A DNA stretch of 64,000 bases from an uncultured SAR86 cluster bacterium (GTDB taxonomy: Bacteria; Pseudomonadota; Gammaproteobacteria; Magnimaribacterales; D2472): assembly GCA_902557705.1 (NCBI GenBank), contig CACEBI010000002.1:49185-113184 (forward strand). The letters are read 5' to 3'. A program made the translations under genes and the position numbers. The notes below the pieces were generated by a model. It saw only the letters and a program-made list of their open reading frames with translations, ran no database searches and was not told where the DNA came from. This document shows positions 46,358 through 56,241 of this stretch, piece after piece (position 1 is the first letter of the stretch; each line of letters begins with the position of its first letter).

Positions 46358-47526
46358 TAATTCTCAACTTTAAAAGTTAATCCAGCATTGTCTTGTAATC
46401 TTTTTATAAGTTTTGTTCCCATTGAAGGTGCTGGGGTATAAATGCCTCCCGCAAGATTCTCACACTCTTTTACTAAACATATTGCACTCTCAGCAATCAT
46501 TTTAGAAGTTGAGCCATAACCAGGATCCATATCTCCAGCTACAGAAACATGAACACTTTCTTCATTTATGTCTCCACAAAATAAAACATCATAATTTCCG
46601 TTCTCTCTAGATTCTCTTGATGGACCCTCACCAGGTTTTGGTGCGTCGCTTAAAGGATTGGATGAAGAAATAAAATCTGCTGCAGCTTTACCCTCATCAC
46701 CTGAACCCATAACCCACATCTCGTTGTAACAAAAATCCTCACCATACATATGATTCATCAACATATTAGATCTGTGCACATTTTTAGTGTTAATTGGCGC
46801 CATAAAAAATGGAGCTACCCATGTATCTAATTTTTCATCAAGTATAGGCTTGTTGTCAGCTGGTTGCTCAGGTCCAGTAAAACCATCTGAAAGTGCAAAT
46901 GGATTAGCTAAAACTGTAAAAAGTTCAGGCTTTTCTTTTAGGGCTGCCATAGTGGCACCAAGGGATGCAGCAGTACCTCCTGAAAATTCACCATTCATTC
47001 CTCTAACTCTGCCTCTAACATTTGAGGAGGGTTTACCATGTCTATATATAACTTCGTTTTGTAAAAATAGAACGCCTAAATCAAAAGGAATACTGTCAAA
47101 TCCGCATGAGAACACTATTCTTGATCCAGATTCCTTTGCTAGATCACTAAGCTCATTGATCTTTTCATGCATCCATCCAGGTTCACCACATAAATCAACA
47201 TAATCTGTTCCAGATTTTGCACACGCTGCAACAATATCATTACCATATAGCTGATATGGACCAACAGTAGTTAAAACACATTTTGTTTTTGAGACCATTT
47301 CTTCAATGCTTGCAATATCATTACTATCAACCACTAATAGCCCCGTATCTTCAGGAACATTTTTAGATGCAGCAACTGATTCTAGTTTTTCGAGATTTCT
47401 ACCCGCTAGAGCCCAACTAATTTCAGGATTATTACTATATTTTTCTACTAGATATTCAACAACTAATTTACCAGTAAAACCTGTAGCTCCATATACTACA
47501 AAATCATATTCTTTAACGTCGTTCAT
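46357..47526 (-). CDS. Saccharopine dehydrogenase-like / trans-acting enoyl reductase family oxidoreductase
   Basis: 389 residues with an N-terminal Rossmann motif VYGATGFTGKLVVEYL, ALAGRNLEKLE, TTVGPYQLYGNDIV and DLCGEPGWM, the pattern of the saccharopine dehydrogenase-like NAD(P) proteins. Mycobacterial relatives are trans-acting enoyl reductases in lipid synthesis. No evidence here supports lysine metabolism. A divergent spacer of 135 bases separates it from the MBL hydrolase. Confidence 0.8.
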   Translation of the reverse strand: MNDVKEYDFVVYGATGFTGKLVVEYLVEKYSNNPEISWALAGRNLEKLESVAASKNVPEDTGLLVVDSNDIASIEEMVSKTKCVLTTVGPYQLYGNDIVAACAKSGTDYVDLCGEPGWMHEKINELSDLAKESGSRIVFSCGFDSIPFDLGVLFLQNEVIYRHGKPSSNVRGRVRGMNGEFSGGTAASLGATMAALKEKPELFTVLANPFALSDGFTGPEQPADNKPILDEKLDTWVAPFFMAPINTKNVHRSNMLMNHMYGEDFCYNEMWVMGSGDEGKAAADFISSSNPLSDAPKPGEGPSRESRENGNYDVLFCGDINEESVHVSVAGDMDPGYGSTSKMIAESAICLVKECENLAGGIYTPAPSMGTKLIKRLQDNAGLTFKVEN

Positions 47527-47583
47527 ATTTATCCCCTAAATAGATAGTAAAAATAGACATCTATATTAGTTCATTGAGTTTTT

Positions 47584-47612
47584 TTGCACAACGTAGTTAT
47601 GGGCAATTTAAT
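47584..47612 (+). promoter_or_regulatory. Possible promoter of the metallo-hydrolase gene
   Basis: TTGCAC (47584-47589) and TTTAAT (47607-47612) are spaced by 17 bases and lie about 50 bases before the ATG at 47662. It is the best sigma70-like pair in this divergent spacer, judged by eye. Confidence 0.35.
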
Positions 47613-47661
47613 ATACACGGTATGTTGTGAGGTGTAATATTTAAAAGAACTGGAGAATTTA

Positions 47662-48726
47662 ATGCAAAAGTTTTTAAAATATTTATTTATAATTGTAATT
47701 ACATTAGTAATAACAATATTCATCCTTTTAAGGCAACCTGCCTTTCAAAACAAATTGCTAGAATCAGCAATAGAAAATTTAGCTACTCCCTCATCTTATT
47801 TACCAGAAGAGGATGCTTTGACTGCAGTTGTTTGTGGTTCAAGAGCACCTATTCCAGCACCAGATAGGGCTGAAACATGTATTTTAATTCAAGCGGGGGA
47901 AAATATTTTTATATTTGATACCGGTGGAGGCAGTGCTCAAAATCTTACTGATTGGAATACGCCATGGGATAGGGTCAAGGGAATATTTTATACCCATCTA
48001 CATTCTGATCATATCTTTGATATCGCTGATTTTCATCAAGCAACCTGGATTAATGGTGGAAGAAATTCTAAGCAAAAAGTATACGGACCTGAGGGGGTTC
48101 AAATGCTTACAGATGGTATAGAGCTTGCTTATACAAAAGATTATTTTTTCAGAAATGAGCATCACGGAGATACTATTGCTCCATTAGATATAGCAGGTTT
48201 TGATACGCATACTATTAATTTAGATAATCCTATATTAATTGATGACGGGGACTTAAAGATTACAGCATATAGTGTTTCGCATGATCCTGTTGATCCTGCA
48301 TTAGGTTTTAGAATTGATTACAAAGGAAGATCAGTTAGTATAAGTGGCGATACAATCTATGATGAAAATCTAGTCAATAATTCTAAAAATGTTGATGTTT
48401 TATTTCATGAATCTATGTCGCTTGATCTTGTAAATCTAATAAATAAAAATGCAGAAAGAATTGGTAATACAATGGCTGCAAAAGTAACTATAGATATTCA
48501 AGATTATCACACTCCTATTCCAGAGATTGTTCAAGCTGCTCAAGAAGCAAATGTGGGTCACTTAGTTTTTTATCATCATCTTCCAGCTCCAAGAAACCAA
48601 TTAATGGAAAACATTATGTATAGAGGTGTCGATGAAATCATGGATAACTGGACTGCCTCTCATGATGGCACTATGGTAATATTACCAACAGACTCGGATG
48701 AAATAATAATTACATCTGTAGATTAA
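47662..48726 (+). CDS. MBL-fold metallo-hydrolase, membrane-anchored
   Basis: 354-residue metallo-beta-lactamase fold protein with an N-terminal membrane helix (residues 5-23). The metal motif is H112-x-H114-x-D116-H117 (THLHSDHIFD), and later metal ligands sit in SGDTIYDE and FYHHLPAP. The arrangement resembles RNase Z/arylsulfatase-type and AHL lactonase-like exported hydrolases. Substrate unknown. GGAG precedes the start (ctggagaattta). Confidence 0.83.
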   Translation: MQKFLKYLFIIVITLVITIFILLRQPAFQNKLLESAIENLATPSSYLPEEDALTAVVCGSRAPIPAPDRAETCILIQAGENIFIFDTGGGSAQNLTDWNTPWDRVKGIFYTHLHSDHIFDIADFHQATWINGGRNSKQKVYGPEGVQMLTDGIELAYTKDYFFRNEHHGDTIAPLDIAGFDTHTINLDNPILIDDGDLKITAYSVSHDPVDPALGFRIDYKGRSVSISGDTIYDENLVNNSKNVDVLFHESMSLDLVNLINKNAERIGNTMAAKVTIDIQDYHTPIPEIVQAAQEANVGHLVFYHHLPAPRNQLMENIMYRGVDEIMDNWTASHDGTMVILPTDSDEIIITSVD

Positions 48727-48754
48727 TTTATAACTATATCAGGGGGATATAGAC

Positions 48755-50563
48755 ATGCTAGCTTCTATTAAAGAGTTTTTTAGAGTTATATCTGAACTTA
48801 GATATATCATACCAATGGTCAGATATAAATGGCCTGAGTTAGACTCAAATGCATCACTTGCCCATTCTTTTCAAGAAACAGTTGATGAATACGGCGAAAA
48901 AGATTTTCTTTATTTTGAAGATGAAGTATGGACCTACTCAAAAACAAATGAGGCTGCAAACGTTCTTGCAAATAAGTTAGCAAGTGAAGGTATAGAGCAT
49001 GGAGATAGAGTTGTTCTATTCATGGAGAATAGGCCTAACTTTGTTATTTCACTTTTAGCAATAAATAAATTAGGAGCTATTGGAGTCTTAATTAATACCA
49101 GTCTTACCGGAAAGCCTCTTATCCATTGCATAAACACATCTGATTCCAAGAAATGTATTTTTGGAGATGAATTATCTGAATCTTTGGAAGGTGTTTTATC
49201 TGAAATTAATATTACTAAATCATCTGATTTACTTTGGGTTGAAGATACTGTTCCAAATAACTGTCCTGAATGGGCTTCAAATATTACTGAGAATCTTGAC
49301 CAATCTAAATCTGGTAATCTTGAACAAACAAATCAAGTAGTTGCAGGAGATACTGCTTTTTACATATTTACATCAGGTACAACCGGAGTTCCTAAAGCTG
49401 CATTATTTACTAACGTTAAAGTGGTTGCTGGGTCTACAAATATCACTATGGCTGGATATAGGCTGACAAGTGAGGATTGTATGTACAACTGTCTTCCCTT
49501 ATATCATTCAACCGGTCTGATACTTGGCCTTTGTGCCACTATTAAAGTTGGAGCTTCAACTTTTATCAAACGTAAATTTTCTGCATCATCTTTTTGGTCA
49601 GAAGCTCAAAAATTCAATACAACAGCATTTGTATATGTTGGTGAACTATGCAGATATTTAAGCTTTCAAGAACCTTGTGCAGAAGAAGTTAATAACCCAA
49701 TATCAAAAATGGTTGGAAACGGTCTGAGGCCAGATCTTTGGGATACTTTTAGAAACAGATTTAATGTTGAAAGGATTTGTGAAATATACGGTGCAAGTGA
49801 AGCTAATGGCATGTTCATGAATCTTTTAAATAAAGACCAAACAATTGGCATGACAAATGTTGATATTAAGTTATTTGAATATGACGTTGCAGAGGATAAA
49901 TTAAAGGTAGATGAAAATGGAAAATATATTGAAGTCAAAGATGATTCTCCTGGTTTGGCATTAATAAAAATTGGTCCAAATGCCATATACAATGGCTATA
50001 CAGATGCTCAAGCTAGCGAAAAGAAGGTTAAGAGAGATGTTGAGGAAGATGGCGATCGTTGGTTTGATACTGGAGATCTATTAAAAAAAATGGATGTTGG
50101 TTTTGCCCTAGGTAGACAACATTATCAATTTGTTGACAGAGTTGGAGATACTTTCAGATGGAAATCTGAGAATGTATCCACTAATGAAGTGGGTGAAATA
50201 CTTAACTCTTTTGAGCAAGTTAATATGGCAAATGTATATGGAGTTAAAGTGCCTCATAGCGAAGGTAGAGCTGGAATGGTAGCTTTTAACTGTGATCCTA
50301 ATACATTTGATTGGAGTGCTTTTTCATCCTTTGTTGATGAAAAACTACCCTCTTATGCTAGACCTGTTTTTGTAAGAATTATTGAAGAGATGGAAACAAC
50401 AGGAACATTTAAATTAAAGAAAGGTGATCTTAGAGAAGAGGCTTATCACTTAGAAAAGGTTAATGATGATTTGATATTTGTAAGAGAACCAAAAAGCGAA
50501 TGCTATACAAGGCTTACTAATGAAAACTATGAGCAAATTAATAACGGGACAATCAGCTTCTAA
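48755..50563 (+). CDS. Long-chain/very-long-chain acyl-CoA synthetase (FadD6/FATP-like)
   Basis: 602-residue adenylate-forming enzyme. The P-loop is FYIFTSGTTGVPKAAL, followed by LPLYHSTGLILG, EIYGASEANG, and RWFDTGDLLKK with DRVGDTFRWKSENVST. The last motif and the N-terminal hydrophobic segment are typical of FATP/FadD6-type synthetases rather than FadD. It activates a fatty or other carboxylic acid with CoA and ATP. An AGGGGG ribosome site lies 10 bases before the ATG. Confidence 0.88.
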   Translation: MLASIKEFFRVISELRYIIPMVRYKWPELDSNASLAHSFQETVDEYGEKDFLYFEDEVWTYSKTNEAANVLANKLASEGIEHGDRVVLFMENRPNFVISLLAINKLGAIGVLINTSLTGKPLIHCINTSDSKKCIFGDELSESLEGVLSEINITKSSDLLWVEDTVPNNCPEWASNITENLDQSKSGNLEQTNQVVAGDTAFYIFTSGTTGVPKAALFTNVKVVAGSTNITMAGYRLTSEDCMYNCLPLYHSTGLILGLCATIKVGASTFIKRKFSASSFWSEAQKFNTTAFVYVGELCRYLSFQEPCAEEVNNPISKMVGNGLRPDLWDTFRNRFNVERICEIYGASEANGMFMNLLNKDQTIGMTNVDIKLFEYDVAEDKLKVDENGKYIEVKDDSPGLALIKIGPNAIYNGYTDAQASEKKVKRDVEEDGDRWFDTGDLLKKMDVGFALGRQHYQFVDRVGDTFRWKSENVSTNEVGEILNSFEQVNMANVYGVKVPHSEGRAGMVAFNCDPNTFDWSAFSSFVDEKLPSYARPVFVRIIEEMETTGTFKLKKGDLREEAYHLEKVNDDLIFVREPKSECYTRLTNENYEQINNGTISF

Positions 50564-51085
50564 TTATTTTAGATCGCTATCAATTAAGACAGCTATCAAT
50601 AATGCTGGCTCATCTCCATTATTAACCCATGCATGATTAGTTCCCCTTTGAACTACCACATCGTGAGGTTCTAAAGTTACTTCTTCTTCGTCTAAAATTA
50701 GTGTGACATCCCCTTTTAATAAAATAATGTAATCAATGGTGTCAGTCTTATGCATCGCTGGATGTTTTGATGTGTCAACCCTATGATGAGCAGCGCCTAT
50801 TTTTTTAAATGCATCAGCTGCAATTTCTTGCATCATCTCCATTGGCACACCTTCTGGAGTTGGATTTATTTGAAAATACCTAAATTTTGATCCATTTTCA
50901 GGCGGAGACAAAACAATATCGGTATCTGCTCTATCAATAGAATCAGTTGTATCAATTATATTTCCATCTGTATTCCATATCTCAAATAAACCGCCAACAT
51001 CCTCACCTATTGTTCTTGCTGGAGGGCCATCTAGAGTAATAATGGATTTTCCTTCACTGTTATGGCCTGTAATCACTCTTCTCAT
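50564..51085 (-). CDS. Cupin-domain protein
   Basis: 173 residues with one cupin barrel at about residues 95-165: DYIILLKGDVTLILDEEEV, then EPHDVVVQRGTNHAWVN. The metal-binding residues are only partly kept (H in NHAWVN). The N-terminal part has DGPPARTIGEDVGGLFEIW. Function unknown; relatives are annotated as cupin sugar or aromatic-acid binding proteins. Its start touches the stop of nagZ. Confidence 0.8.
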   Translation of the reverse strand: MRRVITGHNSEGKSIITLDGPPARTIGEDVGGLFEIWNTDGNIIDTTDSIDRADTDIVLSPPENGSKFRYFQINPTPEGVPMEMMQEIAADAFKKIGAAHHRVDTSKHPAMHKTDTIDYIILLKGDVTLILDEEEVTLEPHDVVVQRGTNHAWVNNGDEPALLIAVLIDSDLK

Positions 51086-52113
51086 TATGTTTTCCCCATT
51101 TCTTTAATTAAATTTTTAACATCTTTAACTCTATCTTGATTTTCTAAATCATTCCAATTAATGTCTGCAGAATTCTTTAAATCTTTAATTTTGTCTGACA
51201 TCTGGACATTGTTTTTTTCAAAAGCATCAATAACATCCATTGTTCCATCATAATCGTTACAAACTAAGATCATATCGCAGCCAGCCTCTATTGATTTCAA
51301 AGCTTTTTCACCCATTGAGAAATCACCTGCACCTTTCATGGATAGATCATCACTAAAGACTATTCCTTCAAATGCTAATTTATCTTTTAATATTTTTTTT
51401 ATCCATATATCTGAGTAGCTCACACAAATATCATCTACCTTTGGAAAAGTTATATGCGCTGTCATTAAGGCACTTAAATTATTTTTTAGTTCTATAAAAG
51501 GTTTTAAATCAATTTCTACTAATTTTTCATATGATCTAGTATCAACAGGCTCAGAGATATGGCTATCTTCAAATATACCTCCGTGTCCAGGAAAATGCTT
51601 ACCAGTTGCCTGCATCCCCGCCTCATTCATTCCATTGATAAAATTTCTTGCTAATTTTATAACTAACTTAGGATCATTTGAGAATGCCCTACTTCCAATA
51701 ACGCTGCTAGTTTCTCTATCTACATCTAATACTGGAGCAAAGCTTATGTCTATTCCTGAAGCAACTAACTCGCTTGCCATCAACCATCCTATTTCATGAC
51801 ATATTCTCATATTATTTTTTTCAACAGCATAATCACCAAGATCTTGCATCGAAGGCAATACAGTAAATTCATTTTTAAATCTTTGTACTCTTCCCCCCTC
51901 TTGATCTACTGCAATAATAATATTCTCTTTTACAGCTTTAATTTCTGAACATAATGATTGAATTTGTAATTGTGATTCAAAATTTTTAGAAAAAAGAACA
52001 ATTCCACCGACATGTTTATTCGATAATAACTTTTTATCTTCAAAGGTTAATGATGTTCCCTCAAAACTCGTCATTAAACGACCAAAAATATGTAAAGAAT
52101 TACTTTCTTGCAT
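51085..52113 (-). CDS. nagZ: Beta-N-acetylhexosaminidase
   Basis: GH3 cytoplasmic enzyme removing GlcNAc from anhydro-muropeptides in cell-wall recycling. AVDQEGGRVQRFK, KHFPGHG and EDSHISEP (the Asp-His dyad of NagZ) and FSDDLSMKGA with the nucleophile Asp are present. Length (342) is the single-domain NagZ form. It overlaps the SDR gene by 14 bases. Confidence 0.95.
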   Translation of the reverse strand: MQESNSLHIFGRLMTSFEGTSLTFEDKKLLSNKHVGGIVLFSKNFESQLQIQSLCSEIKAVKENIIIAVDQEGGRVQRFKNEFTVLPSMQDLGDYAVEKNNMRICHEIGWLMASELVASGIDISFAPVLDVDRETSSVIGSRAFSNDPKLVIKLARNFINGMNEAGMQATGKHFPGHGGIFEDSHISEPVDTRSYEKLVEIDLKPFIELKNNLSALMTAHITFPKVDDICVSYSDIWIKKILKDKLAFEGIVFSDDLSMKGAGDFSMGEKALKSIEAGCDMILVCNDYDGTMDVIDAFEKNNVQMSDKIKDLKNSADINWNDLENQDRVKDVKNLIKEMGKT

Positions 52114-52852
52114 TTAATGTCTTCCAAATAATTTTTGTAATTTTAAGATTAAAAAAGATACTAGTGATTCTATACAAGAACCCAGGAATAATGTGCGACT
52201 TTCCTTTTCTAGAAGCCTTTTCAGTGTCAACTACTACTTTGTCAGCTGAAATCCACATCCAATTAGGTATTTTTTTTGTAAGGTGTTCAAGACCAGATCT
52301 CTTATGAATATTGGTTCGAACATAGCCTGGCAAACTTACTGTCACAGAAACATTTGTATTCTCTAATTCCTCATTTAAAGATCTGCCATAGGAATATATT
52401 CCAGATTTTACAGCGGCATAAATTGATGATTTTGGCATAGGTATTAAAGCTCCAATGCTAGAAATTATTACAACTCTACCCGAATCTTTTTCTTTCATTT
52501 TAGGTAAAAAATGTTCAATAAGGTTAATAACACCTCCAAACATTAAATAAGTTGCATCTTGAATATCTCTAGGTGTATTTTTACCGACACTCCCATTAAT
52601 ACCTATTCCTGCATTAGCAATTAATAAATCAGGTGTTGAAATTTCTTTTATTAAATTGTGGAGTTCTTCTGGAGAACTTAGATTGCAAGAATGTATAAAA
52701 CAATGATCATAATCTAAATCATCTAAGGCAGATAATGCTCTGTCTTTATTTTGTGAAACTAAATCTAGGTGCCAACCATTATTTGCTAAATGTTTTGCAT
52801 AAGCAAAACCAATTCCAGAAGAAAATCCAGTCAGTAATGCTTTTTTTCTCAT
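52100..52852 (-). CDS. Short-chain dehydrogenase/reductase
   Basis: 250-residue SDR: nucleotide-binding LTGFSSGIGFAYAKHL, NAGIGINGSVG, catalytic Ser in VVIISSIGALI and YxxxK in SSIYAAVKSGIYSYGRSL. A hydrophobic C-terminal tail (RITSIFFNLKITKIIW) is consistent with membrane association. Substrate unknown. It starts directly at the stop of the enoyl-CoA hydratase gene, so the two may act on the same acyl-CoA route. Confidence 0.88.
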   Translation of the reverse strand: MRKKALLTGFSSGIGFAYAKHLANNGWHLDLVSQNKDRALSALDDLDYDHCFIHSCNLSSPEELHNLIKEISTPDLLIANAGIGINGSVGKNTPRDIQDATYLMFGGVINLIEHFLPKMKEKDSGRVVIISSIGALIPMPKSSIYAAVKSGIYSYGRSLNEELENTNVSVTVSLPGYVRTNIHKRSGLEHLTKKIPNWMWISADKVVVDTEKASRKGKSHIIPGFLYRITSIFFNLKITKIIWKTLNARK

Positions 52853-53655
52853 TAATCGTCTTGCCAGTCTGGAGACCTTTTATCAATAAAAGCGCTTATA
52901 CCCTCTTTTGCATCATCTCTTAATAAATTATTTCTCATGACCTCTGAGGTATATTCATAAGCTTTTGATAGACTCATTTCAACTTGTTCATAAAAAGCCT
53001 TCTTACCAGTAGCTACTGTTGAGGATGGCTTGCTTGCTATCTTGTCTGCCAAAGCCATAACGGTCGTGGTTAGCTGATCAACCTCTACAAAATCATTAAT
53101 TAAACCAATTTCTTTAGCCTTTGCTGAACCAATCATATCTCCAGTTAAGAGCATCTCCATTGCATTCTTTTTATGAACATTTCTTGTAAGAGCTACCATC
53201 GGTGTAGAACAAAAAAGTCCTATATTTACTCCAGGAGTTGCAAATTTAGAATCATTTGAAGCTATTGCTAGATCACAGCTAGCAACTAATTGACAACCTG
53301 CAGCAGTAGCAATTCCGTTCACCTCAGCAATGACTGGTTTTGGACAATTAACTATCAACTTCATCAATGAAGAGCACATATCAAATAACTCAGAAAAATA
53401 AGTATCTCCATCATCTTGATTTGAACGAGCTTCAGTAATTTCTTTCAGGTTATGACCAGCAGAAAATACATTGCCGTTAGCAGCTATAACTATAACTTTT
53501 ACAGATTTTTGTATAGAAGCAGCTGAGATACTATCGATCAAACTCTTCATCATTTTTTCTGATAAAGAATTTTTACTTTCAAGATCATTTAGAACCAGAC
53601 GCAATACGCCTGCACTAGAATCATCTTTTAGAATTATTGAGTAACTGTCATTCAT
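52852..53655 (-). CDS. Enoyl-CoA hydratase/isomerase family protein
   Basis: 267-residue crotonase-fold protein with LVLNDLESKNSLSEKMM, FSAGHNLKE (first oxyanion-hole motif) and EVNGIATAAGCQLVASCDLA (second). The C-terminal EGISAFIDKRSPDW is typical. Active-site glutamates of true hydratases are not obvious at the usual positions, so ECHDC3-like function is possible. The start has a good context upstream and 17 bases separate it from the CoA-binding protein gene. Confidence 0.86.
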   Translation of the reverse strand: MNDSYSIILKDDSSAGVLRLVLNDLESKNSLSEKMMKSLIDSISAASIQKSVKVIVIAANGNVFSAGHNLKEITEARSNQDDGDTYFSELFDMCSSLMKLIVNCPKPVIAEVNGIATAAGCQLVASCDLAIASNDSKFATPGVNIGLFCSTPMVALTRNVHKKNAMEMLLTGDMIGSAKAKEIGLINDFVEVDQLTTTVMALADKIASKPSSTVATGKKAFYEQVEMSLSKAYEYTSEVMRNNLLRDDAKEGISAFIDKRSPDWQDD

Positions 53656-53672
53656 ATTAAATCTATTAAAAG

Positions 53673-54107
53673 CTATTTTGTTTTACTAGTCCAATACGGT
53701 TTTGATAATTCTTTTTTTGGACACCTGTCCATGACAACCTTTAGTCCAGCTTTCTCAACCAACTCTGCAGCCTCGTGATGAATAATATTTTCTTGTGTCC
53801 ACAAAACTTTTGCAGAAATTTTTATAGCTTGTTTTGCTATACCTAATACTGCTTCACGTGCCCTAAACACATCAACAATATCTACAGATTGTTTAATGGA
53901 CTCTAGGTCCTCATAACATTTCTGTCCTAAAATATTTTTTCCTGATTCGTAAGGATTTACCGGAAAGACTTTATAACCTTTTTGAAGAAGATAGTTCATT
54001 ACTTTGTAGCTATCCCTATCTTCCTTGGAACTAGCTCCAACTATAGCTATGGTATTTGATTCTTCTAAAATTTTCTTTATGAAGCTATCAGGATAATTAA
54101 TCTTCAT
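53673..54107 (-). CDS. CoA-binding domain protein (YccU-like)
   Basis: 144-residue Rossmann-like CoA-binding protein. The pattern is AIVGASSKEDRDSYKVMNYLLQKG, then VFPVNPYESGKNILG, VDVFRAREAV, LWTQENIIHHEAAELVEKAG and VVMDRCPKKE. The family is widespread and small; its role is not known beyond CoA binding. It lies between the hydratase gene and cytochrome b561. Confidence 0.88.
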   Translation of the reverse strand: MKINYPDSFIKKILEESNTIAIVGASSKEDRDSYKVMNYLLQKGYKVFPVNPYESGKNILGQKCYEDLESIKQSVDIVDVFRAREAVLGIAKQAIKISAKVLWTQENIIHHEAAELVEKAGLKVVMDRCPKKELSKPYWTSKTK

Positions 54108-54118
54108 TATGTTATTGG

Positions 54119-54146
54119 TTAAGTATTAAAAAATTTTAACACTTAA
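54119..54146. repeat. AT-rich inverted repeat between cytochrome b561 and the CoA-binding protein gene
   Basis: TTAAGTATTAAAA (54119-54131) and TTTTAACACTTAA (54134-54146) form 13-base arms with a single mismatch and a 2-base centre. It may be an operator or a weak hairpin. It lacks the G+C stem and trailing U tract of an intrinsic terminator in the direction of these genes. Confidence 0.5.
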
Positions 54147-54159
54147 TTTTACTATAGCA

Positions 54160-55029
54160 TTATGAAACCATTCTTTTTATTGCATTCTTATCGTCATCGA
54201 TGAAATGATGTTTTAATGCACCAAGTATGTGAGCACCCAAGACGACGTAAATTAAATAAGGTAATAAATACTTGTGAAAGAGGCCCCATACAATATATAC
54301 ATCGCTTTCTTCTACTGGTGGTGAAAATTCCCAAAAATAAAAGTAAGTTCCATATCCGTGATAACTAGTCATCATAAAGCCCGTTATAGGCAATGCTAAC
54401 ATTGCAAAATACAAAGCAAGGTGAGCTCTATGAGCTAATTTAGCATCTCTGGCCTTTAATGAGCTATCTAACTCTGGTCTTTTTGAAAAGATATTCCAAA
54501 CTATTCTAGTTAAGACAAGAATGAATAATGTAACTCCAATTGTTTTGTGAACAACATAATACGACAATCTAAATGGAGTATCTTCAGGAATCATTGATGC
54601 AAAAATACCTAGCGGTATTAATGATATAAATAAGATAGCAATTGTCCAATGCAGTAATCGAGAAATAATGCCATATCTGTCTGGTTCATTTTTGATTCTA
54701 AGATCTAAAGTTTTATTATTTTCATTTTGTTTTCTTGCTATTGCTAACAAAAATATCCCAGAAAATAGCGAGATAAGAGCTTGAACCCATAACAATAAAG
54801 GTTTTGCTGAATCCATTGGTGTTTGGTTTGGTTTTGGATTTTCTAATATGCCAGAACCTAGAACAAAAGAAAAAAACCAATAAGAAACTGCAAAACACCC
54901 TAGCGCTGCGAGACATGTTCCAAAAACCCTTATCCTTGGATTGGTGTAATTCATTGTCCATGAAATAAGGATTGAACTAAATACTATACTGGCTGCAACC
55001 CAGCTGCCTGTATTTTCAATATATGACAT
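54160..55029 (-). CDS. Cytochrome b561 family protein with N-terminal membrane extension
   Basis: 289 residues, longer than YodB/CybB-type b561 (about 180). Residues 1-105 carry three membrane helices of unknown kinship. From about residue 120 the b561 domain follows, with RLLHWTIAILFISLIPLGIF and HKTIGVTLFILVLTRIVW, then RAHLALYFAMLALPITGFMM and AHILGALKHHF supplying the haem-ligand histidines. It moves electrons between quinol and periplasmic acceptors. It starts 5 bases after the alcohol-dehydrogenase-like gene. Confidence 0.83.
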   Translation of the reverse strand: MSYIENTGSWVAASIVFSSILISWTMNYTNPRIRVFGTCLAALGCFAVSYWFFSFVLGSGILENPKPNQTPMDSAKPLLLWVQALISLFSGIFLLAIARKQNENNKTLDLRIKNEPDRYGIISRLLHWTIAILFISLIPLGIFASMIPEDTPFRLSYYVVHKTIGVTLFILVLTRIVWNIFSKRPELDSSLKARDAKLAHRAHLALYFAMLALPITGFMMTSYHGYGTYFYFWEFSPPVEESDVYIVWGLFHKYLLPYLIYVVLGAHILGALKHHFIDDDKNAIKRMVS

Positions 55030-55034
55030 TGAGA

Positions 55035-56171
55035 TTATTTATGAGGATTAACTAGATATTTTTTTCCAGTTGCTTGCTTGGCATAAGACTTAATTATGTC
55101 AGGCTGAAGCATCTCCTCAAAAGAAATTTCTTCTGCATATGAGCTTGCAAATGTTGTCTTAATCTCTTTTGCTACTCTCATTCTCATTTGACCAAATTTC
55201 TCCATTCCAATTCTTCCAATCATTGGAGTTAGCAACCAACCACCAAGACCCCATGACATTCCATAAGATCTTTTTAGAATAGTTGGAGATTGATCTAGGC
55301 CACCATAGATATAGACTTGTTTGTATGTATCAGAACCGTATCTGCTATATTCTTTAGCTGTTTTATTAGCAGCTATCTCCATGGCAGCTAATATTTGACT
55401 TGGAAGTTCGCCATTATTTCCTCCACCAGTTGCATCAAAGCCTAGGGTAGCTCCGGTAGCAACTAAAGCAGATACCAAATCATCCATAAAACTATCGTCG
55501 CTTGTATTACAAACGTATTCAGCTCCGAGATTCTTTAAAAGTTCTACATGCTCTGATTTTCTAACTATGTTTACTAAAGGTACTCCGTCATCTTTACAAA
55601 TCTTTACTAGCATTTGACCAAGATTTGATGCTGCTGCAGTATGCACTAGTGCTGCATGATTCTCCATTTTCATAGTTTCTATAAAAGATAGTGCAGTTAA
55701 AGGGTTCACAAATGAAGAGGCAGCCTCTGAAGGCAATGTACCTTCATCCATAACTAAACAGCTTGCAGCTGGAACACATCTGTATTGAGAATACATTGCT
55801 CCACCAGCCAAACCTACTGTTTTGCCAATCAAATCTTTTACATTGTCTCCAGCATCTACAATAACCCCGGCACCCTCATTACCCACTTGCATAGACTCAT
55901 CCAGCCTGGGTTTCATTGCGCCCATTAGAGCTGGATGTATTTTCATAGTTGTTATTGTTTCATCACCAGACCCAGATGTACTGATAGACGAAATATCAGC
56001 AGCAAAACTCAGAAGAAGTCCAAGATCAGAGGGATTTATAGGAGCTGCTTCAACTTTAATAATTACTTCATCAGCAGATGGAGTGGGTATTTCTGAAGTT
56101 TTGATTGATAGCTCTATGTTTCCATCATTTGTAACCATTGAACGGATTTCTTTTGAAACATTATCTGACAT
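55035..56171 (-). CDS. Zinc-type alcohol dehydrogenase-like / quinone oxidoreductase family protein
   Basis: 378-residue MDR-superfamily protein: GroES-like N-domain with VEAAPINPSDLGLLL and GNEGAGVIVDAG, then a Rossmann domain with AAASNLGQMLVKICKDDGVP and GFDATGGG. Zinc ligands of classical alcohol dehydrogenases are lacking, so a quinone or enoyl reductase is more likely. It diverges from an HxlR regulator gene 98 bases away, which probably controls it. Confidence 0.84.
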   Translation of the reverse strand: MSDNVSKEIRSMVTNDGNIELSIKTSEIPTPSADEVIIKVEAAPINPSDLGLLLSFAADISSISTSGSGDETITTMKIHPALMGAMKPRLDESMQVGNEGAGVIVDAGDNVKDLIGKTVGLAGGAMYSQYRCVPAASCLVMDEGTLPSEAASSFVNPLTALSFIETMKMENHAALVHTAAASNLGQMLVKICKDDGVPLVNIVRKSEHVELLKNLGAEYVCNTSDDSFMDDLVSALVATGATLGFDATGGGNNGELPSQILAAMEIAANKTAKEYSRYGSDTYKQVYIYGGLDQSPTILKRSYGMSWGLGGWLLTPMIGRIGMEKFGQMRMRVAKEIKTTFASSYAEEISFEEMLQPDIIKSYAKQATGKKYLVNPHK

Positions 56172-56241
56172 TTTCTCTCCTCTATTAATTGAAATATAAG
56201 GTTATATTAAAGCATCGTATGAAATAAGCTAGTAGACAATG

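Noticed and set aside
46787..47203. 138-codon plus-strand open frame inside the saccharopine dehydrogenase-like gene
   Set aside because: Antisense to a real gene, Ser/Pro-rich, no ribosome site; a shadow frame.
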